From a bacterium (GTDB taxonomy: Bacteria; UBP15; UBA6099; JAJRTR01): a stretch of 11,744 nt of DNA. Position numbers and translations under genes: made by a program. Positions 6,486 through 11,744 of the stretch are shown here, in pieces. Position 1 is the stretch's first letter, and each line of letters opens with the position of its first letter. Below the pieces are notes generated by a model, which was given only the letters and a program-made list of their open reading frames with translations, did not search any database and had not been told where the DNA came from. The stretch covers positions 1-11,744 of the forward strand of contig JAJRTR010000139.1 in the NCBI GenBank assembly GCA_024278215.1, written 5' to 3'.

Positions 6486-6527
6486 TTAGTTTTTGCCGTA
6501 CCGAATATCCGTATCCGGTGTATACAC
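6486..6527 (-). other. Possible 13-codon leader open frame before flagellin 3
   Basis: Behind AGGAGG (6531-6536), a GTG at 6527 opens a frame reading MYTPDTDIRYGKN (GTG read as Met) that ends at TAA 6486-6488, directly ahead of the flagellin ribosome site. It resembles the leader frame of flagellin 1 in place, length and the DIR-x-G ending. The spacing of 3 nt is short for initiation, and the frame crosses the hairpin, whose pairing alone could explain the similarity. Confidence 0.22.
6501..6518 (-). promoter_or_regulatory. Flagellin 3 leader hairpin with GGA loop (CsrA-type site)
   Basis: Minus-strand RNA CCGGAUAC-GG-AUAUUCGG pairs over 7 positions including one G-U, with a C-A mismatch next to the loop. 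One further A-U pair extends it at the base. GGA is in the loop, 33 nt before the start codon, matching the other three flagellin leaders. Confidence 0.6.
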
Positions 6528-6530
6528 TTG

Positions 6531-6563
6531 CCTCCTGACGTTAACAGGTATTCCAAAACACCT
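6531..6563 (-). promoter_or_regulatory. Upstream block of flagellin 3 with inverted repeat
   Basis: AGGTATT-CCAA-AACACCT on the plus strand (6546-6563) pairs over 7 positions with one wobble on the minus-strand RNA, exposing UUGG. It sits upstream of AGGAGG, as the inverted repeats of flagellins 1 and 2 do, though the primary sequence is largely different. I find no sigma-28 or sigma-54 promoter here. Confidence 0.35.
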
Positions 6564-6974
6564 CCCCTAAGCGATGATAACTATGCACGCTTTTGCAATT
6601 CAGCAATCTCAAGTTGCTATTTCACCTGCATAGCGCATATATACTTTTAACTCAGGCACTTCGGTGTATACCGATAACACCTGAACTAAACCCTTCTACA
6701 TATACTTCATATAGGCTTCTGTCTATTCCCGAAACATGCGATTATGCAAATAATCTACGATATAACCGCTCATATTTGAGAACAATGAAATAAAGGCTGT
6801 AAAACCCTATGTGCGTTTAATCAATATACCCTTAAACATCACTTCCTGTTCTTTATCTTTATTCAAAATTTATCTTTATTCCCGACACCAATACCCTGTC
6901 GTATTTCATGTAGGGTTATATATAGTGAAAAACAACTTCACTCCACCTATAAAATCACCACGCGACATGTACGT

Positions 6975-7010
6975 AATGACGTGCCATTCACGCGAAGGCG
7001 GAAATCCAGT
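6975..7010 (+). repeat. Degenerate short dispersed repeat (CATTCnCGCGAAGGCGGnAATCCAG type)
   Basis: CCATTCACGCGAAGGCGG followed by AAATCCAG matches, with a few changes, the very common bacterial palindromic repeat TCATTCCCGCGAAGGCGGGAATCCAG. In one plus frame it reads SREGGNPV, a well-known spurious peptide of that repeat. The two changes weaken the stem. Confidence 0.6.
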
Positions 7011-7107
7011 ATCTTTTACCACCAGAATAAAGGGTGGTGTTTTCAAATATCAGGCCCCGGCACAAAAGCCGGGACACTCTTTTCGATCGACATATATCGC
7101 TTCCAAT

Positions 7108-7311
7108 CCGGATCTCTCACAAAGAAATCCGGAAAATCACAATAACGCCTATTCTACTGCGTCGCGGCGGCGATTCGGGATCGGTCACAAACCTGCATTT
7201 TGCGCAAGAGGCCGGCTGGCCGGCTGCTCCCTCACCACTCGCTTGCCGCGCCTTGTATAACCCCAGGCATTCTCCCGGTTTTAGCCCGCATTAGCGAAAT
7301 ATGCGGGCTAA
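7108..7311 (-). repeat. Dispersed intergenic repeat, copy B (about 204 bp, inverted)
   Basis: Inverted copy of 1995-2170. Its outer end is a perfect 11-bp hairpin TTAGCCCGCAT-TAGCGAAAT-ATGCGGGCTAA (7281-7311). The other end is CCGGATCTCT-CACAA-AGAAATCCGG (7108-7132). Relative to copy A it has about 24 extra bases containing GCCGGCC twice. The ends are imperfect inverted repeats of each other, as in a miniature transposable element. No protein is encoded. Confidence 0.75.
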
Positions 7312-7440
7312 CCGTCCACTGTAAAACAACAGTGAATAATGGATAGGAAGAGAAATTTTCGATTGTCCTGACCCCCAGATAACGGTTCCTGTTGCTTCAT
7401 ATTCTTTTTGTCCCTGTACAGCAACTTGCCCAAACACATA

Positions 7441-7478
7441 ACGGGAGAAGCACGAACAAGTGTCGCAACTCCTCCCGT
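7441..7478. other. Long-loop hairpin, function unknown
   Basis: ACGGGAG (7441-7447) and CTCCCGT (7472-7478) pair perfectly over 7 bp around a 24-nt loop that contains a smaller CAC/GTG stem. It lies in the empty gap downstream of flagellin 4. It could be part of a small RNA, but I see no promoter or terminator that frames it. Confidence 0.25.
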
Positions 7479-7610
7479 ATCAGGTCTTTCTGTAATCCCT
7501 CATGGCCGCCGATGCCAGGGATGTTTTTTATATGCCTATGGGCTCATTATTTCCACCATAACTTATCTATATTGAGTTTATTATCTCTTACAGTCTGTTT
7601 TTAAGGCGCA

Positions 7611-7640
7611 AAATCCACCCGGCCTGCTAAGGCCGGATGG
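7611..7640 (-). terminator. Intrinsic terminator of flagellin 4
   Basis: On the minus strand CCATCCGGCCT, loop TAGC, AGGCCGGGTGG forms an 11-bp stem (one G-U), followed by ATTTTG. It lies about 125 nt past the flagellin 4 stop and is the best terminator for that transcript. Confidence 0.75.
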
Positions 7641-7763
7641 GTTGGAATTCTGATTAGTAGTAGGTTTACCATTTATGCGCTCTATTCTCAGTGTTTCGCC
7701 GCGGTGACAGGTATGAAAAACCGTAAGCGGCGGAATTTGTGACGATTATTATCCGTTAAGGAA

Positions 7764-8645
7764 CTACTGGAGCAACTGCAACACACTCTGCGGCTGTGCG
7801 TTGGCCTGTGCGAGAATCGCCGTGCCGCTCTGCTGAAGTATCTGGAGCCTTGTGAACTCGCTGATCTCGACCGACATGTCCGCGTCGTAGATGCGGCTCT
7901 TTGCGGCGGAGATGTTGATGTCCTCTGCGGCCAGGTCGTCGATGATGTGATACAGGCGTCTTTCCTGAATACCGAGGTTGGCCCTCAGGTCCGATATCTG
8001 GTTGATCGCGCTCTGCACCTGGTCGATTGCGAACTGCGCGCTGGTTACAACATTCAGGTTGGCACGGTTGGAGCTGATCGCCTGGGCGGCGGTTCCCGCG
8101 CTGAGACCCAGGGCACTGACACCCAGATTCGGTATGTTGATGGTCAGCCTGAAGTTGACGCCGTTGTCCGGACCGATCTGCAGGAGCTGGCCGTTGGCGG
8201 GGCTCCCATGGTCGCCGGAGAAAATTCCGCTGAACAGTACCTTCGTGTTGAATGTTACCGCGTGGGATTTTCTTTCGATTTCCGCCTTGAGGCTTGTCAT
8301 CTCGTTGTCGAGCCTCTGAAGGTCTGCGCTTGTGAGAGTCGCCTCATTGCTGGCGCGGACCGCGAGGTCCCGCATCCTCATAAGGATGTCCTGCGTTTCG
8401 GCCAGTGAGCCGTCGGCAGTGTGGATCAGGTTGATTCCGTCTTCAGCATTTTGTGTCGCTGTGCGGATTCCGCCTATCTGCGCTTCCATCCCCTTGGCGA
8501 TGGCAAGACCACTCGGATCGTCCGCGGCTTTGTTGATACGCAGCCCGGATGAGAGTCTTTCAAGTGATGTTTTCAGTCCGAGATTCGTCAGCCTCAGATT
8601 GTTGAGACCGATCATTGAAGAAATGTTTGTGTTGATTACGCTCAT
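7764..8645 (-). CDS. fliC: Flagellin 4 (ATG start, sigma-28 promoter)
   Basis: Filament subunit of 293 residues, the most divergent of the four. The ATG at 8645 gives MSVINTNISSMIGLNNL, with GGAGG 6 nt upstream, the best start context in the set. The frame is open for 21 further codons, but those cross the leader hairpin. It has LSSGLRINKAADDPSGLAIA near the N-terminus. The central loop is distinctive (SGDHGSPANGQLLQIGPDNG, then VNFRLTINIPN). The C-terminus has SRIYDADMSVEISEF in place of SRIMDADMAKEISEF, and ends QPQSVLQLLQ. It is the only copy with a clear sigma-28 promoter (8725-8751) and a clear intrinsic terminator (7611-7640). It may be the main or late-expressed flagellin; that role is inference. 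Confidence 0.95.
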   Translation of the reverse strand: MSVINTNISSMIGLNNLRLTNLGLKTSLERLSSGLRINKAADDPSGLAIAKGMEAQIGGIRTATQNAEDGINLIHTADGSLAETQDILMRMRDLAVRASNEATLTSADLQRLDNEMTSLKAEIERKSHAVTFNTKVLFSGIFSGDHGSPANGQLLQIGPDNGVNFRLTINIPNLGVSALGLSAGTAAQAISSNRANLNVVTSAQFAIDQVQSAINQISDLRANLGIQERRLYHIIDDLAAEDINISAAKSRIYDADMSVEISEFTRLQILQQSGTAILAQANAQPQSVLQLLQ

Positions 8646-8651
8646 AGTAAT

Positions 8652-8656
8652 CCTCC
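8652..8656 (-). promoter_or_regulatory. Flagellin 4 ribosome binding site
   Basis: GGAGG 6 nt before ATG 8645, the strongest start region of the four flagellins. It also provides a GGA site 15 nt after the leader hairpin. Confidence 0.75.
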
Positions 8657-8671
8657 CTGATTGTGGTTTGT

Positions 8672-8687
8672 CGGACATCCATGTCCG
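8672..8687 (-). promoter_or_regulatory. Flagellin 4 leader hairpin with UGGA loop (near-consensus CsrA site)
   Basis: Minus-strand RNA CGGACAU-GG-AUGUCCG has perfect 7-nt arms. The core ACAUGGAUGU matches the in-vitro CsrA consensus RUACARGGAUGU at nearly every position, and GGA is presented in the loop as CsrA prefers. It lies 26 nt before the start codon. Confidence 0.72.
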
Positions 8688-8724
8688 CGTTTTCCGTGCC
8701 GTTCTCATTCGGCATCTATTTTCT

Positions 8725-8751
8725 ATATCGTCACGTTCGAGAAAGACTTTA
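8725..8751 (-). promoter_or_regulatory. Sigma-28 (FliA-type) promoter of flagellin 4
   Basis: Minus strand: TAAAGTCT (8744-8751), an 11-nt spacer, GACGATAT (8725-8732). The FliA consensus is TAAAGTTT-N11-GCCGATAA, so 7 of 8 and 6 of 8 positions match at exact spacing. Transcription would start near 8718 in AGAAAATAG, giving a leader of about 73 nt that contains the UGGA hairpin. Confidence 0.8.
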
Positions 8752-9037
8752 CACCCAGACCGAAATTTTCTGTTTCTATTGATTTTTTCGTTGTTATATA
8801 TAAATTTATGGTAGTCATTATATTTATATATTTGCGTGGCCCGGCCTGAAAATAGTTATACTGTTTACAGGCCCTGTGTCTTGTCGTGAAGCGCGACACT
8901 TCACTCCGTTCGGCATGCCGACAATCTGTATGATAGAAGTGTATCATTCTGAGACGGTGCCGAAGAATCTACCGCTTATATGCGATAAACATGAAAAACT
9001 CACGATTTCGATATTTCCTCATCTACGGGAGCATATT
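8752..9037. other. Divergent intergenic region between flagellin 4 and the FlaG-like gene
   Basis: An AT-rich stretch (about 8760-8835) lies behind the flagellin 4 promoter, followed by the repeat at 8878-8975. A hairpin GGCCTG/CAGGCC (about 8841-8874) spans a 20-nt AT-rich loop. I see no strong promoter for the plus-strand gene; TAAACATG with TTCGATAT further down has a spacing 2 nt too long for sigma-28. Confidence 0.4.
8878..8975 (+). repeat. REP-like repeat (CATTCTGAG...GAAGAATC family)
   Basis: TCATTCTGAGACGGTGCCGA followed by AGAATC matches the widespread bacterial repeat TCATTCTGAGCGnAGCGAAGAATC. Upstream of it GTGAAG-CGCGACA-CTTCAC is a 6-bp hairpin, and CGGCATGCCG is a 10-bp palindrome. 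Together they look like one composite intergenic repeat. It lies inside the open frame upstream of the FlaG-like start, which argues that the longer frame is not translated. Confidence 0.5.
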
Positions 9038-9478
9038 ATGGGAGATCAGTTTTCCAGAACGATCAGGTCTATAAGCGACGACTACGCCGACAAGACCGAA
9101 AGTGGAGTAACACCCGCGCGAAGAGTCGAAGGCAAGAAGGTGCGCAGGGACTCGAGCACAACCGACAGGGAACCCGGCAAACATGCAAATAATATGTATT
9201 CCGAGTTCAAACGACTTCCCGACCCCGAGTTGTGGGATGTACTTATCGGTTCCGTCACCGAGTTCAACCGGCGTCAGGAGATGAGGGATTCTCCTTATGA
9301 AATCCGGGTCTGGGCGCAGAACAACGGTATCCGTCTCCAGATGATTCACGAAGAAACGGGAGACCTTATCAAACAGACAAAGATAATCCCTTTCAAAGAT
9401 ATTACTGAAGCTGATCTCAACAATATGATAAACGACCTGATAGGAGAGCGTGGAATTGTCATCGACGTTACTCGCTGA
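9038..9478 (+). CDS. flaG: FlaG-like flagellar protein
   Basis: A 146-residue protein. The C-terminal part (about 72-146) has the FlaG pattern: a short helix (VTEFNRRQE), a strand, the turn LQMIHEETGDLIKQT, a helix DITEADLNNMINDLI, and the end GERGIVIDV. FlaG proteins are small, usually lie beside flagellin or fliD genes, and affect filament length. The position next to four flagellins supports the call. Residues 1-60 are polar, charged and probably disordered (KKVRRDSSTTDREPGK), a longer N-terminal region than is needed for the FlaG fold. The usual IRQIPP segment is replaced by IKQTKIIPF, so the match is moderate. The start is taken at ATG 9038, with GGGAG 7 nt upstream; the frame is open upstream but runs through a repeat. 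Confidence 0.62.
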   Translation: MGDQFSRTIRSISDDYADKTESGVTPARRVEGKKVRRDSSTTDREPGKHANNMYSEFKRLPDPELWDVLIGSVTEFNRRQEMRDSPYEIRVWAQNNGIRLQMIHEETGDLIKQTKIIPFKDITEADLNNMINDLIGERGIVIDVTR

Positions 9479-9577
9479 ATGCTTTTAACACGCACTTTCT
9501 TTTCAAACAACACATTCTCATAGCAGCCCTTTAACCGCATGGCACACAGATGAATATGATCGGAGAAATAACTCGAT

Positions 9578-10654
9578 ATGCCTTTCAGATTCGTAAAAAA
9601 GAATCCCGACACAATCGGAAAACTTTATAAGATCGGCATTTATATCGGTGTGCCCGGACTCGGCGATCTGCTCTTTATTATCCCGCTTTTCCGCGCATTC
9701 AGACAGGCGCATCCCGATGCCGAGATCGTTTTCATAGGCAAACTTCTCCACAACTATGTCCGACCGGTCTTCGACAGTTGCACCTATATCGACCGCCTGC
9801 TCGATTACCATTTCTACGAGACGCGCTCTCTGAAAACTCATATCGGCTTCATACGCGAACTCAGGCAAGAGAAATTCAATCTTATTGTGGACACCCAGCG
9901 AAAGTTCGTTCCTTCTATGTTCCTTTCCCTGGGCGGCCCGAGGTTTATTGTCGGCTACAGTTCGCGTGGTGTGTTCTCAGATTTTATTGTTGATACGCAC
10001 GACCGCAATAAACGGCACACCAGCGATCTGTCCCTCGACCTCGCAAGGGCCGTGGGCATCGACAATCCGAATGTCGAACTCGAGATCACCATTCCGGATG
10101 AGAACACCGCTTATGCCGCTCGATTCTTCTCGGAGAACGACATATCCGAGACCGGCCTGCTTGCGGGCATGATCCCCTCGGCAGGCCACCACTCCCGAAA
10201 CTGGAAGGCCGATAGTTTCGCGCAACTCGCCGACAGACTTTACGAAGAATCAGGCTGCAAGATCATCTTTTTCGGGGCGGATGCCGACAGGGAAATCATC
10301 GAAAATATAATAGGAAAGATGTCCGCACCCGCGCTGGTCGAGGACTTCAATAGAAAATCGATACTCGACTCCGCCGCACTCATGGCACGTTGCAATGTGA
10401 TCGTCGGCAACGACTCGGGACCGCTTCATGTCGCCGACGCCGCCGGCGTACCTTGCGTCGGCATCTACGGCCCCACCCTTCCCGAGCGCTTCGGGCTGCT
10501 CGGCCCCGAAACAACGGAAATATGTCTCTACACCGACTGTGCCCCCTGCTCGGTACCCGAATGTAAACACCGCAGGTGTCTCGACGATATCACGGTCGAC
10601 CAGGTCTGCACCGCCGCGCGGCGGCTCATCGGGAATAACTCGACCGCCAGGTGA
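9578..10654 (+). CDS. Glycosyltransferase family 9 (heptosyltransferase-like)
   Basis: A 358-residue GT-B enzyme of the ADP-heptose:LPS heptosyltransferase family, acting on the cytoplasmic face of the inner membrane. The N-terminal Rossmann half has IYIGVPGLGDLLFIIPLFRA (21-40), the usual G-x-GD motif with a hydrophobic helix. The linker near 197-216 contains GMIPSAGHHSRNWKADSFAQ, the family's P-G-x-x-x-x-KxW-like segment. The donor-binding half has IVGNDSGPLHVADAAGVPCV (275-294), the family hallmark NDSGPxHxA. A Cys-rich segment CAPCSVPECKHRRC (321-334) follows, as in many family members. The ATG at 9578 has GGAG 12 nt upstream, a long spacing. The gene is 99 nt downstream of the FlaG-like gene on the same strand and may be co-transcribed. 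Its role could be lipopolysaccharide core synthesis or, given the neighbours, flagellin glycosylation; the sequence does not decide. Confidence 0.88.
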   Translation: MPFRFVKKNPDTIGKLYKIGIYIGVPGLGDLLFIIPLFRAFRQAHPDAEIVFIGKLLHNYVRPVFDSCTYIDRLLDYHFYETRSLKTHIGFIRELRQEKFNLIVDTQRKFVPSMFLSLGGPRFIVGYSSRGVFSDFIVDTHDRNKRHTSDLSLDLARAVGIDNPNVELEITIPDENTAYAARFFSENDISETGLLAGMIPSAGHHSRNWKADSFAQLADRLYEESGCKIIFFGADADREIIENIIGKMSAPALVEDFNRKSILDSAALMARCNVIVGNDSGPLHVADAAGVPCVGIYGPTLPERFGLLGPETTEICLYTDCAPCSVPECKHRRCLDDITVDQVCTAARRLIGNNSTAR

Positions 10655-10728
10655 GCCGCCCGCCGCCGCAACGGGCGTAGAATAGGCGTTCTCCCGATTT
10701 TCCGGGTTTCTCTGTGAGAAATCCGGGA
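10655..10728 (+). repeat. Dispersed intergenic repeat, partial copy C
   Basis: The last third of the repeat seen at 1995-2170 and 7108-7311. It has GCCGCCGCAACG, GTAGAATAGGCGTT, GATTTTCCGG and the terminal hairpin CCGGGTTTCT-CTGTG-AGAAATCCGG (10702-10726, one wobble). It begins immediately after the glycosyltransferase stop codon. The rest of the element is missing. Confidence 0.65.
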
Positions 10729-10742
10729 TAAAAATGGACACA

Positions 10743-10772
10743 AAAAAAGGACCCCTTTCGGGCTCCTTTTTT
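10743..10772. terminator. Bidirectional terminator between glycosyltransferase and acyl-CoA dehydrogenase
   Basis: AAAAAAGGA-C-CCC-TTTC-GGG-C-TCCTTTTTT: a stem with one C-C mismatch, an A-run before and a T-run after, so it can act on both strands. It is placed between two converging genes, 90 nt after the glycosyltransferase stop and 30 nt after the dehydrogenase stop. Confidence 0.85.
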
Positions 10773-10801
10773 CTGTTGGTTGCGTAATATTTGTGTCGGG
10801 G

Positions 10802-11744
10802 TCAGTCGAACACGAGTTCCAGCGGGCTTCTGTCGCCTGTATTGAAAGCATATTCTTTTGCGAAGACACCGGGCAGGATGTTCGAGCAATAGAACTGTGC
10901 TGTTTTGATTTTGTTGTGATAGAAAGCAGCTTCCGAACTGTCCTTTAGGACTTCTTTTTTCTTGTCGTCGTCCGAGGCACCTTTTTCATCGAATATGGCG
11001 GTCAGTTTCGCGTCCGCGATGGCGGCCTGTTCGAGCAGGATGTAGCTGCACACTATTTCGGCGAAGAGTTCGAGGAACGGTGTAGCGTAAAGGATGGGGT
11101 AGTAGGGGTCTTCTTTGCCCATTTTGCCGAGTTTGGCCGTGATGCCGGCAAATTTGTTTCTTGCCTCCTCGAGAATCGCAATGCTGGCACCGAGTGCTTC
11201 ACTTTCTTTATGCTTCATCATGAAAGCGTTGAGCTCCATGAGATAGCTCATCAGCACCATGCCACCCTTCATGCCGATCTTGCGTCCGAGAAGGTCGAGT
11301 GCCTGGATTCCGTTTGTTCCTTCGTATATCGAGCAGATTTTCACGTCGCGCATATACTGCTCGAGCGGGTATTCGGCGCAGTAGCCGTATCCGCCAAGCA
11401 CCTGAATACCGATTTCGGTTGTCTTGAAAGCCACGTCCGAGCAATATGCTTTACATATCGGGGTAAGAAGTTCGAGGAATGCCTGAGCTTCCTTTTTTGT
11501 TTTCTCGTCCGTGCTGTGTAATGCGAAATCAGCATAGTAGGCAGCCTTATAGAGAAGCCCGCGGCTGGCTTCGACGTAAGCTTTCATCGTCATGAGATTG
11601 CGGCGCACGTCGGGATGCTTGATTATGGCGACGCGCGGCGCGTTCGGGTCCTTCATATTCAGGATGTCGACGCCCTGGATGCGGTCTTTCGCATAGTCGA
11701 GGGCTTCGTTGTAAGCGGCGGCGGCCTGTGAGAGCGACTGGAGC
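10802..11744 (-). CDS. Acyl-CoA dehydrogenase, C-terminal part (5' end outside window)
   Basis: FAD-dependent enzyme of fatty-acid or related acyl-CoA beta-oxidation. About 313 C-terminal residues are visible. The frame is open through the right edge, beginning QSLSQAAAAYNEALDYAKDR, so the internal ATG at 11656 is not the start. Recognisable parts in order: AYNEALDYAKDRIQG, the helical C-domain (HPDVRRNLMTMKAYVEASRG), the flavin-binding stretch IQVLGGYGYCAEYPLEQYMR, and DVKICSIYEGTNGIQALDLL, whose YEGT glutamate is the usual catalytic position in this clade. After it comes an extra alpha-helical region of roughly 170 residues, as in the large acyl-CoA dehydrogenases with an added C-terminal domain (DmdC/FadE5-like group). 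Substrate cannot be inferred. It converges on the glycosyltransferase and ends before the shared terminator. Confidence 0.93.
   Translation of the reverse strand, partial: LQSLSQAAAAYNEALDYAKDRIQGVDILNMKDPNAPRVAIIKHPDVRRNLMTMKAYVEASRGLLYKAAYYADFALHSTDEKTKKEAQAFLELLTPICKAYCSDVAFKTTEIGIQVLGGYGYCAEYPLEQYMRDVKICSIYEGTNGIQALDLLGRKIGMKGGMVLMSYLMELNAFMMKHKESEALGASIAILEEARNKFAGITAKLGKMGKEDPYYPILYATPFLELFAEIVCSYILLEQAAIADAKLTAIFDEKGASDDDKKKEVLKDSSEAAFYHNKIKTAQFYCSNILPGVFAKEYAFNTGDRSPLELVFD

Larger units (their letters stand above)
6564..7763. other. Long non-coding gap between flagellins 3 and 4
   Basis: About 1.2 kb without a convincing gene. The first 400 nt are clearly AT-richer than the surroundings. 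Then follow a degenerate short repeat (6975-7010), a GC hairpin CCCGGC-ACAAAA-GCCGGG (about 7053-7070), repeat copy B (7108-7311), a CACTGT/ACAGTG hairpin (about 7317-7336), a long-loop hairpin at 7441-7478, and the flagellin 4 terminator. A 149-codon plus-strand frame (6811-7260) runs through the repeats and is not a gene. Confidence 0.55.

Noticed and set aside
6668-6677. ACCGATAA on the plus strand as a sigma-28 -10 box.
   Set aside because: No TAAA at the required distance upstream and no gene downstream on that strand.
6811-7260. A 149-codon plus-strand open frame.
   Set aside because: It passes through two known-type repeats (one reads as SREGGNPV) and copy B of the dispersed repeat, and has no ribosome site.
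7108-7311. The inverted copies of the dispersed repeat at about 2.0 and 7.1 kb as borders of an invertible flagellin switch.
   Set aside because: The repeats are imperfect (about 30 bases different in length), no recombinase gene is in the window, and all four flagellins between or near them are intact and have their own leaders.
8982-9018. TAAACATG with TTCGATAT upstream of the FlaG-like gene as a sigma-28 promoter.
   Set aside because: The spacing is 2 nt too long and the -10 matches poorly.

Overview
The window reads as chromosomal DNA of a flagellated, Gram-negative-type bacterium. The evidence is four flagellin genes, a FlaG-like gene, a lipopolysaccharide-type family 9 glycosyltransferase, a multi-pass cation antiporter and an acyl-CoA dehydrogenase. 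Base composition is moderate, ribosome binding sites are strong GGAGG types, and intergenic gaps are long and repeat-rich. I cannot name the phylum from the sequence alone.

Layout from left to right. Positions 1-134 hold the tail of an unidentified plus-strand gene. Positions 201-1826 (minus) encode an IT-superfamily sodium:proton antiporter with a secreted-looking N-terminal extension. A 620-base gap follows with a dispersed repeat and a strong hairpin terminator. Next come four minus-strand flagellin genes in tandem (2449-3321, 3966-4847, 5586-6467, 7764-8645). Each is a separate unit with its own leader, spaced by 0.6-1.3 kb of non-coding DNA. On the plus strand, divergent from the last flagellin, lie a FlaG-like gene (9038-9478) and a family 9 glycosyltransferase (9578-10654). 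A bidirectional terminator then separates these from a minus-strand acyl-CoA dehydrogenase that runs off the right edge.

The most interesting part is the flagellin array. All four leaders carry a short RNA hairpin that displays UGGA in its loop, 26-36 bases before the start codon, followed by a Shine-Dalgarno that is itself a GGA site. The stem sequences differ between copies but remain paired. This is the architecture of CsrA-controlled flagellin mRNAs (known for Bacillus hag with CsrA/FliW), here repeated four times. Only the fourth flagellin has a recognisable sigma-28 promoter. Copies 1-3 have an inverted-repeat block in the same place instead, and copies 1 and 2 start with TTG. Copy 3 looks like a chimera, with its N-terminal third like copy 4 and the rest like copy 2. 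Together these suggest a flagellin set that shares post-transcriptional control but differs in promoter type and start-codon strength.

A dispersed intergenic element of about 175-204 bp occurs twice in opposite orientation, and its terminal portion occurs a third time. It has hairpin ends that also form imperfect terminal inverted repeats. It accounts for several of the spurious open frames in the gaps.
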